DNA of 64,000 nucleotides. It comes from Cherax quadricarinatus. Taxonomy: Eukaryota > Arthropoda > Malacostraca > Decapoda > Parastacidae. The notes below the pieces were generated by a model. It was not told the origin of the DNA and made no database searches. It saw only the letters and a list, made by a program, of their open reading frames with translations. This document shows, piece after piece, positions 35,131 through 46,200 of this stretch. The stretch's first letter is position 1. The number at the start of each line of letters is the position of its first letter. The position numbers were made by a program, and so were the translations under genes. The stretch covers positions 21,477,859 through 21,541,858 of the forward strand of contig NC_091301.1 of assembly GCF_038502225.1 (NCBI RefSeq). Direction: 5' to 3'.

Positions 35131-36180
35131 ATATATCAGTAACAAACAATTGCTGGGCTACCTTAAATTAAGAAAAAAAAAATATGGTGGGTGACGGTTA
35201 TCTGGTTAATTTCATTAACAGTGTATGGTATATTATTGCCAGTGTGAGGTGTACAATGTTATTTTACTCATTGGGTCTTTGCTACAAACTAATTTTCCGT
35301 TAGATGTCGATATCCATCTTGCCTGACTGATATGATAATGAGCTGTTGACATCTTGTGATCTCGGGCCGTCCTCTGGCTAGCCTATTTCGCGGGGGCGAA
35401 TTAATGTACACAATAGATGATTGGAGACAAGATTTGTATATCATTTACTTAGGAACTTGGACTTAAAATGGTAGCAGTATTTACAATAAATATTATTAAA
35501 CACCATAAGCAGATGGATTGAGTAGTACATTTGAAACCTCAAGAACTATACTGCTTCAAAGTTCAGCATAAGCATAGATCTCAGCCATTAGATTGCAAGG
35601 CTAAACAAGTTATTGTTAATAACTTCTCGTGATCCTCTGTGTATTGAAGCAGGAAGACAACAAGGTATCTGACCATCGCGCTCCACTGGACGTGTACGTC
35701 ATAAATGGGTCTTTCAACATGTTCAGATTCATCTTCATGAATGGCGAAGAAGCGGTCAAGGTCTTCTTGACAAAGGCCTCTGCACTGTAGCACTTAGATC
35801 CCATGAATCAGTCACTTAAGTTCAAGGTTAAGTTTCTCAAAGTCTTGAACGACTGTGCCAAAGAGGCGTCGCTCTTTCCCAGTCCTACAGTTCCGTGTTA
35901 ACGAAAAATGAAACCCAGAATCAACGCGTGTTGCTGGTCTCCAGGAAAGTTCCCGGAGTGACCAAGGCGGAGATGTATAAGAAATGATGAATATTGACTA
36001 TTGTTTAAAAAATTTTTTTATTTTTCTTTCAGATATACATTAAATGAAGTGTCATAGTTCACATAACGTGTGTTTTAATAATAATGAATTTTGCTATGAA
36101 TTACAAGTGTAAGTTGTTATGATTCTGATATAAAACATAAATACAAAAAGAAAAAAATTCTTATTTTACATTTTTATATT
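35131..36180. other. Unassigned sequence
   Basis: No gene recognised. A minus-strand frame (35581-35793, 70 codons) reads LTASSPFMKMNLNML or DLDRFFAIHEDESEHVE in two frames and has no clear family. I cannot decide whether it is an old transposase remnant. Confidence 0.35.
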
Positions 36181-36253
36181 TTCCCTGAGTGTCTGTATAG
36201 TCCTTGTAGCTTAGCGCTTCTTTTTGATTATAATAAAAAAATTCCCTGAGTGT
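36181..36253 (+). mobile_element. Very short SINE 3' fragment with 12-bp target-site duplication
   Basis: TTCCCTGAGTGT at 36181-36192 recurs at 36242-36253. The 49 bp between (CTGTATAGTCCTTGTAGCTT, then AGCGCTTCTTTTTGATTATA, then an A-rich tail) match the last part of the SINE at 28584-28774. It is a 5'-truncated insertion of the same family. Confidence 0.75.
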
Positions 36254-36300
36254 GTGCAATAATATGCAGTAGCTACCTCTGAACGCTGTCTCATATGTAC

Positions 36301-36329
36301 TATATATATATATAAAGACAGAGAGAGAG

Positions 36330-36415
<86 letters not shown>
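36301..36415. repeat. (TA)n/(GA)n microsatellite
   Basis: A short TA run, then about 100 bp of GA. Confidence 0.95.
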
Positions 36416-36418
<3 letters not shown>

Positions 36419-36423
36419 TATGT

Positions 36424-39400
36424 GTACTCACCTAGTTGTACTCACCTAGTTGTGGTTGCGGGGGTCGAGTCACAGCTCCTGGCCCCGCCTCTTCACCTGG
36501 CCGCTACCGGTCACTCTTCTCGCTCGGTGAGCTTTATCATACCTCTTCTTAAAGCTATGTATGGATCCTGCCTCCACTACATCAGTACCCAGGCTATTCC
36601 ACTTCCTGACAACTCTGTGACTGAAGAAATACTTCCTAACATTCATCTGAGTCTTCAGCTTCCAACTGTAACACCTTGTTGCTGTGCCCCATCTCTGGAA
36701 CATCCTGTCTCTGTCCACCTTGTCTATACCTCTCAGTCTATACCTCCAGTGTCGTCAGGTCGATTTCATTGAACCTCTCCTCGTAGAACATCCCCTTAGC
36801 TCCAGGACTAGTCTTATTGCAAACCTTTGCACTGTCTCTAGTGTCCTTACATGCTTGGCTAGGTGAGGGTTCCAAACTGGTGTTGCATATTCCAATATGG
36901 GCCTAATGTACACAGTGTACAGAGTTCTGAATGTCTCCTTATTTAGATGTCGGAATGCTGTTTTTAGGTTTACTAGTCGCTCGTATGCTGCAGCAGTTAT
37001 TTGGTTGATGTGCGCCTCAGGAGATGTTCCCGGTGTTACACACACCAAAATCCCTTTCCTTAAGTGAAGTTTGTAGGCTCGGGCCCCCTAGACTGTACTC
37101 CGTCTGTGGTCTTCTTTGCTGTTTCCCAATTTTCATGACTTTGCACTTGGTGGGATTGAACTCCAGAAGCCAGTTTCTGGATCAGGCCTACAGTCTGTCC
37201 AGATCCCTTTGTAGTTCTGCCTGGTCTTTGTCCGTTTGAATTCTTCTCATTAACTTCACGTCATCTGCAAACAGGGACACTTCAGAGTCTATTCCTTCCG
37301 TCATGTCGCTCACAAATACCAGAATCAGCACCGGTCCTAGGACTGATCCCTGTGGCACCCCGCTATTTACCGGCGCCCACTCTGACACCTCACCACGTAC
37401 CATGACTCGCTGTTGTCTTTCTGACAGGTATTCCTTGATCCACTGTGGTGCCTTCCCTGTTATCCCTGCTTGGTCCTCCAGTTTCCGCACTAATCTCTTA
37501 TGTGGAACTGTCTCAAACGCCTTCTTACAGTCAAAGAAAATGCAATCTACCCACCCCTCAGTCTCATGTCTTACTGCCGTCACCCTGTCATAGAACTCCA
37601 GTAGGTTTGTGACGCAGGATTTCCCGTCCTTGAAACCATGTTGGCTGTCGTTGATAAGCTCATTCCTCTCCAGGTGCTCCACCACTCTTCTCCTGATAAT
37701 TTTCTCCATGACCTTGCATACTATAGACGTCAGTGACACTGGTCTGTAGTTCAATGCTTCGTGTCTGTTTCCTTTTCTAAAAACTGGGACTACATTTGCT
37801 GTCTTCCATACTTCCTGTTTCGATAGATGTGTTGAAGATAGTTGTTACTGGTACACAAACCGCCTCTGCTCCCTCTCTCAGGATCCATGGAGAGATGTTA
37901 TCCGGCCCTATCGCCTTTGAGGTGTCTAGCTCGCTTAACAGCCTCTTCACTTCTTCCTCGGTTGTTTGTATTGTGTTCAACACTTGATGGTGTACCCCAC
38001 CTCCCTGCCTTTCTAGAATCATTTCTGTCTCCTCTGTGAACACTTCTTTGAATCTCCTGTTAAGCTTCTCACATACTTCGCAGTCGTTTTTTGTGACCTC
38101 TCCTCCTTCCTTCCTCAGCCTGATTATCTGGTCCTTGACTGTACTATTCCTTCTGATGTGGCTGTACAACAGTTTTGGTTCAGATTTAGCTTTCGCTACT
38201 ATGTCATTCTCATATTGCCTTTGGGCCTCCCGTCTTACCTGTGTATACTCATTTCTGGCTCTACGACTGGTCTCCTTATTCTCCTGGGTCCTTTGCCTTC
38301 TATGCTTCTTCCATTCCCTAGCACACTTGGTTTTGGCATCCCTACACCTTTGGGTAAACCACGGGCTCATCCTGGCTTTTTTCATTATTCCTGTTACCCT
38401 TGGGTATAAACCTTTTTTCAGCTTCCTTGCATACTGTTGTCACATATTCCATTATCTCGTCTACTGACTTCCCTGCCAGTTCTCTGTCCCACTGAACCCC
38501 ATTGAGGAAATTCTTCATGCTTGCATAGTCCCCTTTCTTGTAGTTTGGCTTCATTCGTCCAGCCCTTCCTGCTTACCCCTCCACTTGTATCTCTACTATG
38601 TATTCGAAGCTTAAAACCACATGATCACTCTCCCCCAGGGGTCTTTCATATGTGATGTTCTCAGTATCTGCACTACTCAAGGTGAATACTAGGTCCAGTC
38701 TTGCTGGTTCATCCTCTTCTCTCTCTCTCTGTTAGTGTCCCTTACATGTTGGTACATTAGGTTTTCCAGTACCACCTCCATCACCTTAGCCCTCCATGTT
38801 TCTTGGCCCCCATGTGGATCCAAATTTTCCCAATCGATTTCCTTGTGTTTAAAGTTACCCATGATCATTAGCTTTGCCCTGCTCACATGAGCCCTTCTGG
38901 CCATTTCAGCTAGAGTGTCAACCATATCTCTATTACTCTCATCATACTCTTCCCTTGGCCTCCTGCTGTTCTGTGGTTCGTTATACATCACAGTAATTAC
39001 CACCTTGGAACCTCCAGACTGAAGCGTTAGTAGTATGTAATCTCTTGCTTCTCCTCCGTCTCTTTTCTCCAGCTCATCAAAATCCCATCGGTTTTTTGAT
39101 CAACAGTGCCACTCTTCTACTCACTCTGTTCCCTCTGTTTTTCCTCAGGATCTGATATCCCATTGGAAAGATGACATCTGTTATCATCCCTGTGAGCTTG
39201 GTTTCTGTGAGGGCTATGATGTCCGGCGATGCCTCTTTGATTCTTTAGTGCCACTCCTCCCATTTATTTGTTATTCCATCAGCGTTGATGTACCATACCT
39301 TCAGTTTCCTCTCCAGCACTGTGTTTTGGAGGGTCTGTGGAGGACCTGGCAGAACTACGGGATTCTATAGCGTAGAGTGGGGTGGGGGCTGTGGGTGAGG

Positions 39401-39581
39401 ATTGTGGTCTGTGTTGGGATAGTATGATTGGCTGTGGGGTTCTGGGGATGATTCTGTGTGTGCTTTCTCTTGTTACTCTGCCCAGCTCTGGTAGTCCTCT
39501 GCTGATTCTGTCCTTGTCTCTCCTCATAGCTTCTTTCGCTTTTGTGTCCTCTCCCTAAGTTGCTGTCGTTCTGTTTTCATT
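36424..39581 (-). mobile_element. Jockey/CR1-like LINE, copy C (5'-truncated in ORF1)
   Basis: The 3' end follows GA and TGTATGTGT at 36416-36423 and repeats the terminal GTACTCACCTAGTTGT phrase twice. The 5' break is at the (GT)n array starting 39582, inside the ORF1 C-terminus (ERQQLRERTQKRKKL). It holds nearly all of ORF2 in broken frames. Confidence 0.87.
36470..39330 (-). pseudogene. LINE ORF2 of copy C, multiple frameshifts
   Basis: Ordered pieces on the minus strand are the endonuclease segment with MGNFKHKEIDWENLDPHGG (38689-39003), the linker with SPWFTQRCRDAKTKCAREW (37777-38385), and RT pieces. The RT includes GFKDGKSCVTNLLEFYDRV, DCKKAFETVPHKRL, GVPQGSVLGPVL and FADDVKLM (37188-37754). 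The C-terminal pieces (36470-37048) follow. The RT palm is still intact in one piece, with catalytic Asp residues present, but the endonuclease has an Asp-to-Asn change in GDFN (MGNFKH) and at least six breaks separate the parts. It is non-functional. Confidence 0.87.
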
Positions 39582-40405
<824 letters not shown>

Positions 40406-40720
40406 ATGCCAGGCAATATTCTCACAGAAAAATATACTGACGCACAAGGCAAAATTCCACACCACACTAATGGAGTTGTCATCTCATTCACCTCCTCGCC
40501 TCCTTCCTCGTGTGGGTCTCTCTTAAAAGCGACCAGAAAGTGTGTTATGTTGAGATATAGTATGAATGGACCACAGTTGTCCCTTGAAAGTGTGTTCTTG
40601 AAGCAACTGAGGAACTATAGCTTGTCTAGTTCGTTGGTCGGAATTCTGTTGCAATGGTGTGCCACACTGCATCTTGTGGATGAGGTGAGTATTGCTAAAT
40701 ATTTTATTAGCGCAAAATGA
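40406..40720 (+). CDS. Unrecognised 104-codon frame with a strong internal splice-donor match
   Basis: An ATG at 40406 opens 104 codons of mixed composition (ISFTSSPPSSCGSLLKAT, KQLRNYSLSSSLVGILLQW). GATGAG is followed by GTGAGT at 40685-40690, a near-consensus 5' splice site, so a first coding exon ending at 40684 is conceivable. No domain or partner exon was found, and the length is within chance for this base composition. Confidence 0.18.
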   Translation: MPGNILTEKYTDAQGKIPHHTNGVVISFTSSPPSSCGSLLKATRKCVMLRYSMNGPQLSLESVFLKQLRNYSLSSSLVGILLQWCATLHLVDEVSIAKYFISAK

Positions 40721-40869
40721 CTACGTTACTCACAGCAAAGTACTCTGCTTGATCAAGCATTTCCCAAACAAGTTTACCAGTGTGTGAGAACGCTGGCTGC
40801 GAGTGCCTGAGTAACCACTGGTGTGGACCACACGTCACTTGACTGCATTTTATACTTCAAGTTTAGAGA

Positions 40870-41015
40870 GAATAAAAAGGCACAGTACCGTGATTGGAGC
40901 AATACACGGATAACCCGCACATAGGAGAGAGGAGCTTACGACGACGTTTCGGTCTAACTTCAACCATTTACAAAGTGTGACTTTGTAAATGGTTTGTCGT
41001 AAAGATTAAAACGTA
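40870..41015. repeat. CGAAACGT-family element (GACGACGTTTCGGTC sub-type) with snapback
   Basis: GGCACAGTACCGTGATTGGA, ATAACCCGCACATAGGAGAG and CGACGACGTTTCGGTC match 48831-48910. AACCATTTACAAAGT (40962-40976) and its exact inverse (40980-40994) form a 15-bp hairpin with a 3-nt loop. Confidence 0.65.
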
Positions 41016-41779
41016 AGCCCTAAATATATCCATAACGCACTTCAGTCATGTGGTTTCCCGTTTCTACCTAAGAGAGAACATAAATTTTATCCTTTTCATC
41101 GTTTTAAGACTCCTGATGGTGGGAATTAATTTTATCTTTCTGAGTATGTTTTCCAGCATACTTATGTTCAATTAGTCTTCGTAATTCTTTTTATACTTTA
41201 GTTACTTAGATAAAACCATGGCAATATATTAACTCAGTTACGATATGTTCCGCACTGTTGCATTAGCTTCAAGTGTCAACTAACCAGAGCTCTTAAATCT
41301 TTTTTCCAGATTCTCTTTAGTAAAGATCTGTATTATTATTTTTCCATAGTAAACTACACCTGCCGCCTTGCCGACCACCACATCAACTTACCGGAGGCGT
41401 CTTCACGCTGATTAGTGCCAACCTCGAAATTGTTCACTATTTCTTGCATCCTTACTAGCTTATGTCTCAATTTATGTAAACTGTAAGCGATGTGAAAGTA
41501 TATATAGTCATTGATGGCAATTCACATTACTCCTGGTTTGCCCTTTTTCTGTTGCCTTCTGGTCATCCATCCCGCGATTCAAGTGTGAATGTCACAGTAC
41601 CTTGTGGAGCAACTCGGTTTCATTTTACTTCGTAAATTTTTTTGACGTGCTCAGAAACAATTTCTTAGCGATTTTAGTTATTTCTCAAATGTTATTTTCT
41701 TTATTTTTGATTGCCAGGAGATTTTTTCAGGGGGCTAATGACCCTACTGCCCAGCCCTAGACCAAGCCTCTCGATGGAT
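41016..41779. other. Unassigned AT-rich sequence
   Basis: No gene or repeat family recognised. Confidence 0.45.
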
Positions 41780-41950
41780 GGTTAGGTTGGGTTAGGTTAG
41801 ATTAGATTAGGTTAGGTTAGGTCAGATTAAGTTAGGTTAGGCTAGGTTGGGCAGGCTAGGTTAGATTAGGTTGGGCAGGTTAGGTTAGGCTAGATTGGGC
41901 AAGTTAGGTTAGGATATGTTAGGCTATGTCTGATTAAGTAAGGTTAGGTT
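41780..41950 (+). repeat. Degenerate (TTAGG)n, arthropod telomere-like
   Basis: About 170 bp made of GGTTA pentamers and variants (GATTA, GGCTA, GGGCA), such as GGTTAGGTTGGGTTAGGTTA. TTAGG is the telomere repeat of most arthropods. The array is too degenerate to be an active telomere and lies inside the window, so it is interstitial. Confidence 0.7.
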
Positions 41951-42020
41951 CATTAAAACTAAAAAACGCTTAGTTGACCACAAACAGTCATTAAAAAATC
42001 GGTAGTGTTACAACTGGCGA

Positions 42021-42055
<35 letters not shown>
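42021..42055. repeat. (GT)n microsatellite
   Basis: About 35 bp of GT at the 3' end of the intact LINE copy. Confidence 0.95.
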
Positions 42056-42058
<3 letters not shown>

Positions 42059-42135
42059 CACCTATTTGTACTCACCTATTTGTGGTTGCAGGGGTCGAGT
42101 CATAGCTCCTGGCCCCGCCTCTTCACTGATTGCTA

Positions 42136-45100
42136 CTAGGTCCTCTCTCTCCCTGCTACATGAGCTTTATCATACCTCGCCTTAAAACTATGTATGGTTC
42201 CCGCCTCCACTACTTCACTTTCTAGACTATTCCATGACTTGACTACTCTATGACTGAAGAAATACTTCCTAACATCCCTTCGATTCATCTGAGTCTTTAA
42301 CTTCCAATTGTGACCTCTTGTGTCTGTGTCCCATCTCTGGAACATCCTGTCTTTGTCCACCTTGTCTATTCCGCGCAGTATTTTATATGTCGTTATCATG
42401 TCTCCCCTGACCCTCCTGGTCTCCAGTGTCGTCAGGCCGATTTCCCTCAACCTTTCTTCGTAGGACAATCCCCGTAGCTCTGGGACTAGTCTTGTTGCAA
42501 ACCTTTGCACTTTCTCTAATTTCTTGACGTGCTTGACTAGGTGTGGATTCCAAACTGGTGCTGCATACTCCAGTATGGGCCTGACGTAAATGGTATACAG
42601 GGTCTTGAACGACTCCTTACTGAGGTATCGGAACGCTATCCGTAGGTTTGCCAGGCGCCCGTATGCTGCAGCAGTTATCTGATTTATGTGCGCCTCAGGA
42701 GATATGCTCGGTGTTATACTCACCCCCAGATCTTTTTCCTTGAGTGAGGTTTGCAGTCTTTGGCCATCTAAACTATATTGTGTCTGCGGTCTTCTTTGCC
42801 CTTCCCCAATCTTCATGACTTTGCATTTGGCAGGGTTAAACTCAAGGAGCCAGTTGCTGGACCAGGCTTGCAGCCTGTCCAGGTCTCTTTGTAGTCCTGC
42901 CTGATCCTCATCCGATTTGATTCTTCTCATTAACTTCACATCATCTGCAAACAAGGACACTTCTGAGTCTATCCCTTCCGTTATGTCGTTCACATATACC
43001 AAGAACAGCACAGGTCCTAGGACTGACCCCTGTGGAACCCCGCTTGTCACAAGCGCCCACTCTGACACCTCGTCACGTACCATGACTCGTTGTTGCCTCC
43101 CTGTCAGGTATTCTCTGATCCATTGCAGTGCCTTTCCTGTTATGTGTGCCTGATCTTCTATCTTTTTCAGTAACCTCTTGTGAGGAACTGTGTCGAAGGC
43201 CTTTTTGCAGTCCAAAAAAATGCAGTCGATCCACCCCTCTCTCTCTTGTCTTACTTCTGTCACCTTGTCATAAAACTCTAGTAGATTTGTGACACAGGAT
43301 TTTCCTTCCCTGAAACCATGCTGGTTGTCAATTATACACTTGTTTCTTTCCAGGTGCTCCACCACTCTCCTCCTGATGATCTTCTCCATGACCTTGCATA
43401 CTATACACGTTAGTGATACAGGTCTGTAGTTTAGTGCCTCATGTCTGTCTCCCTTTTTAAAAATTGGGACTACATTTGCCATCTTCCATACCTCAGGGAG
43501 TTGCCCAGTTTCAAATGATGTGTTGAAGATCTTTGTTAATGGCACACACAATATCTCTGCTCCCTCTTTAAGGACCCATGGAGAGATGTTGTCTGGTCCC
43601 ACCGCCTTTGAGGTGTCAAGTTCGCATAGCAGCTTCTTCACTTCCTCCTTGGTTATATGTACCTCATCCAGCACTTGCTGGTGTACCCCCCTGTTCTGAT
43701 TTCCTGGAGTCCTACTGGTTTCCACTGTAAATACTTCTTTAAATCTCGTGTTGAGCTCCTGACATACCTCTCGGTCGTTTCTTGTGAATTCCCCATCACC
43801 CTTCCTCAGTCTGATTACCTGGTCCTTGACTGTTGTTTTCCTCCTGATGTGGCTGTACAACAGCTTCGGGTCAGTCTTGACTTTCGATGCTATGTCATTT
43901 TCATATTGTCGCTGAGCCTCCCTTCTTATCTGTGCATATTCATTTCTGGCTCTTCGGCTAATCTCTTTATTTTCCTGAGTTCTCTGTCTTCTGTACCTTT
44001 TCCATTCTCTAGTACACCTAGTTTTTGCCTCCCTACACCTTTGGGTGAACCAAGGACTCGTTCTGTTCTTCCCATTATTTCTGTTTCCCTTGGGAACAAA
44101 CCTCTCCTCTGCCTCCTTGCATTTTGTTGCCACATAGTCCATCATTTCTTGTACTGGTTTTCCTGTCAGTTCCCTCTCCCACTGAATGTTTTGAAGGAAG
44201 TTCCTCATGCCTGAGTAGTTCCCCCTTTTGTAGTTTGGTTTTTCCCATCCTATTCCTGCTACTCTCTCCACTTGGAGCTCAACTATGTAGTCGAAGCACA
44301 GAACCACATGATCACTAGCTCCCAGGGGCCTTTCATACAAGATATCCTCGATGTCTGAACTACTCAAGGTGAATACAAGGTCCAGTCTTGCTGGTTCATC
44401 TTCTCCTCTCTCTCTGGTAGTGTCTCTAACATGTTGATGCATGAGGTTTTCCAGTACTACATCCATCATCTTGGCTCTCCATGTTTCGGAACCCCCATGG
44501 GGCTCCAGGTTTTCCCAGTCAATCTCCTTGTGATTGAAATCACCCATAACTAGTAACTTTGCTCCCCCCACGTGTGCTCTCCTGGCCACCTCGGCTAGTG
44601 TGTCGACCATGGCTCTGTTGCTCTCATCGTATTCTTCTCTTGGTCTCCTGCAGTTCTGTGGTGGGTTGTACATTACTGCAATTATCACCTTATGTCCCTC
44701 AGACTGGATTGTTCCTACTAAGTAGTCCCTTTCACCCGTGCCATCCATTCCTTCCATTTTCTCAAAACCCCACTGGCTTTTAATGAGCAGTGCAACTCCT
44801 CCTCCCCCTCTCCTCCCTCTGTCTTTCCTGAAGATTTGATATCCGGGTGGAAAGATTGAATCTGTTATTATTCTGGTGAGTTTTGTTTCTGTGAGTGCTA
44901 TTATGTCTGGGGATGTCTCCTTGATTCTTTCGTGCCACTCCTCATACTTATTTGTTATTCCATCTGCATTTGTATACCATACCTTCAACTTCTTTTCTAA
45001 GACTGTGGTCTGGGAGGTGTATTGGGGTTGGGGAAGTGGGAGACCTGATAAGGAACTATGGGTGGTTGCTGTGGGGGTGGAGTTTGTAATGTAGTGGGTG

Positions 45101-45150
45101 GGGGCATTGGATATGGCATGGGTGTTGTGGTTTAGAGTGTTTGGCTGCAC
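42136..45150 (-). CDS. LINE ORF2: APE endonuclease and reverse transcriptase, uninterrupted
   Basis: 1004 codons. The endonuclease spans about residues 55-285: Asn61 (YTNADG), Glu88 (LTETKL), GDFNHKEIDW 203-212, Asp257 (RLDLVF) and SDH 279-281. The RT has FLDCKKAFD (Asp647), SGVPQGSVLGP from 703 and FADD 734-737. The C-terminal region ends SFKARYDKAH. All catalytic motifs are present, so the protein could nick DNA and copy element RNA by target-primed reverse transcription. The listed first codon is GTG. No ATG occurs in frame before residue 132, after the first two endonuclease motifs, though the frame is open into ORF1. It overlaps the ORF1 end by 19 nt and sits in the -1 frame relative to it. 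Translation may use frameshifting or re-initiation, or the start may be damaged. Confidence 0.9.
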   Translation of the reverse strand: MQPNTLNHNTHAISNAPTHYITNSTPTATTHSSLSGLPLPQPQYTSQTTVLEKKLKVWYTNADGITNKYEEWHERIKETSPDIIALTETKLTRIITDSIFPPGYQIFRKDRGRRGGGGVALLIKSQWGFEKMEGMDGTGERDYLVGTIQSEGHKVIIAVMYNPPQNCRRPREEYDESNRAMVDTLAEVARRAHVGGAKLLVMGDFNHKEIDWENLEPHGGSETWRAKMMDVVLENLMHQHVRDTTRERGEDEPARLDLVFTLSSSDIEDILYERPLGASDHVVLCFDYIVELQVERVAGIGWEKPNYKRGNYSGMRNFLQNIQWERELTGKPVQEMMDYVATKCKEAEERFVPKGNRNNGKNRTSPWFTQRCREAKTRCTREWKRYRRQRTQENKEISRRARNEYAQIRREAQRQYENDIASKVKTDPKLLYSHIRRKTTVKDQVIRLRKGDGEFTRNDREVCQELNTRFKEVFTVETSRTPGNQNRGVHQQVLDEVHITKEEVKKLLCELDTSKAVGPDNISPWVLKEGAEILCVPLTKIFNTSFETGQLPEVWKMANVVPIFKKGDRHEALNYRPVSLTCIVCKVMEKIIRRRVVEHLERNKCIIDNQHGFREGKSCVTNLLEFYDKVTEVRQEREGWIDCIFLDCKKAFDTVPHKRLLKKIEDQAHITGKALQWIREYLTGRQQRVMVRDEVSEWALVTSGVPQGSVLGPVLFLVYVNDITEGIDSEVSLFADDVKLMRRIKSDEDQAGLQRDLDRLQAWSSNWLLEFNPAKCKVMKIGEGQRRPQTQYSLDGQRLQTSLKEKDLGVSITPSISPEAHINQITAAAYGRLANLRIAFRYLSKESFKTLYTIYVRPILEYAAPVWNPHLVKHVKKLEKVQRFATRLVPELRGLSYEERLREIGLTTLETRRVRGDMITTYKILRGIDKVDKDRMFQRWDTDTRGHNWKLKTQMNRRDVRKYFFSHRVVKSWNSLESEVVEAGTIHSFKARYDKAHVAGRERT

Positions 45151-46144
45151 TGGGGTTGACCTGGTTGGGAGGCTTCTATAGGAAGCTGTGAGGGAGGTTG
45201 TATTTGATCTTCCTGTGTCTGGGATCTCCTGTCTGTCTTCTCCATCCCCTCTCTTTCCTCCTTTCGCCTTTGTACCATCTCTCTCAGTTTCCGCCTTTCG
45301 TCTTGTGTTCTGTCGCGGTCGAGATACACCTTCCTGTATCCCGGCATGTCCCTTAATCGTGCTTTTTCCTGCAGTATCCTGATCCGAGTCGATTCTGCCT
45401 TGAAGGTCACTTTCACTGGCCGGTTTCTTTTTTTTACAAACCCCCCTATTCTCCGAAAATTTTCCAGCTGGGTCATGTCGTCTTCTCCGATTACTTTCAT
45501 GATGCTTTCAATTGCTTTTTTTCCCCTTGTTTTCTTGCTTCATATGTTTCCCCTTCAACTTCCTGTAGCCCATACACAAAGACTGACCTCACCCTTTCAT
45601 TCTCCCACTGCATATCCCTGTGTATCCCCTCATTCAATTTGATTTCCTCCATTGCAGCTTTCCTTTCTTCAGTTTCACTAGCTACTGTACATGGGCTCAG
45701 TGGCCTGTCATTTTCCCATCTCGGCTTTCCCTGGGCTCTGTTGTGGTCTTTTAGGGCCTCCACATATAGCTTAGCTCTTTCATTTACTACAGTCTCCACT
45801 GATAGAGCTTCTACATGCAGTTTTGCTCCTCCTTTCCCTACAGTCCCCTTATTTGTGGCTGAGGTAGCGGTCTCTGTTGTCAATCCCATAATGTTCTTTA
45901 GTTCTTTAGGCTGTTTCAGATTTTCCAGTTCCTCTTCTAAACTCTGTATCCTGGCCTCTGCTGCTTTGACTTTCACCTCCCACTTCCTGCTTTCCATGTC
46001 TATCCTCTCTTCCATTCTCATGCTAAGTTCTTCTAGTTTCTTTTCCCATTCTTGTTCCCTTTTTGTGAGCTCTGCTGCCCAATCTTCCTTTGCAGTTTCC
46101 TCCTCCTGTCCCTTGGGTTTTCTTGTTGCTCTCTGGCAACCCAT
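45132..46144 (-). pseudogene. LINE ORF1: coiled-coil plus nucleic-acid-binding region, split by a -1 shift
   Basis: The first part (46144-45497, ATG start, 215 codons) has a Lys/Glu-rich coiled coil, about residues 15-75 (KREQEWEKKLEELSMRME). The second part (to 45132) has RPVKVTFKAESTRIRILQEK and MPGYRKVYLDRDRTQDERRK, which resembles the RNA-binding C-terminal region of LINE ORF1 proteins. They overlap around seven A residues (45522-45516), which contain A-AAA-AAG in the zero frame. A -1 shift there joins them. Either one base was lost or gained in the homopolymer, or this is programmed frameshifting. It would be the RNA-binding partner of ORF2. It has no zinc knuckles, unlike the element at 169-897. 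Confidence 0.75.
45515..45521 (-). promoter_or_regulatory. Candidate -1 frameshift heptamer in LINE ORF1
   Basis: The minus strand reads A AAA AAG in the frame of the first ORF1 segment, 16 nt before its TGA. The downstream frame is exactly -1. I did not identify a stimulatory pseudoknot. A simple indel in the homopolymer explains the data equally well. Confidence 0.3.
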
Positions 46145-46200
46145 TTTTGTTTTATCCTGATTGCCTCAGAGTGGGAAACCTATGTAATTCTGTATGTTAG

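Larger units (their letters stand above)
42056..46200 (-). mobile_element. Jockey/CR1-like LINE, copy E (near full length)
   Basis: The minus-strand element has ORF1 (46144-45132) and ORF2 (45150-42136), then a short 3' UTR. It ends in two copies of the GTACTCACCTATTTG phrase against (GT)n at 42021-42055. The 5' UTR is short or ends near 46200, where a G-rich and then TG-rich array begins. This is the reference for copies A-D and the only one with an intact ORF2. Family placement in the CR1/jockey group is by motif text, not a tree. Confidence 0.9.

Noticed and set aside
41780..41950. A chromosome end
   Set aside because: The pentamers are degenerate, the tract is short, and ordinary sequence continues on both sides.
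42136..46144. Host DNA-repair AP endonuclease or telomerase-like gene
   Set aside because: The endonuclease and RT are fused in one frame with a coiled-coil ORF1 upstream and four truncated relatives nearby, which is LINE structure.
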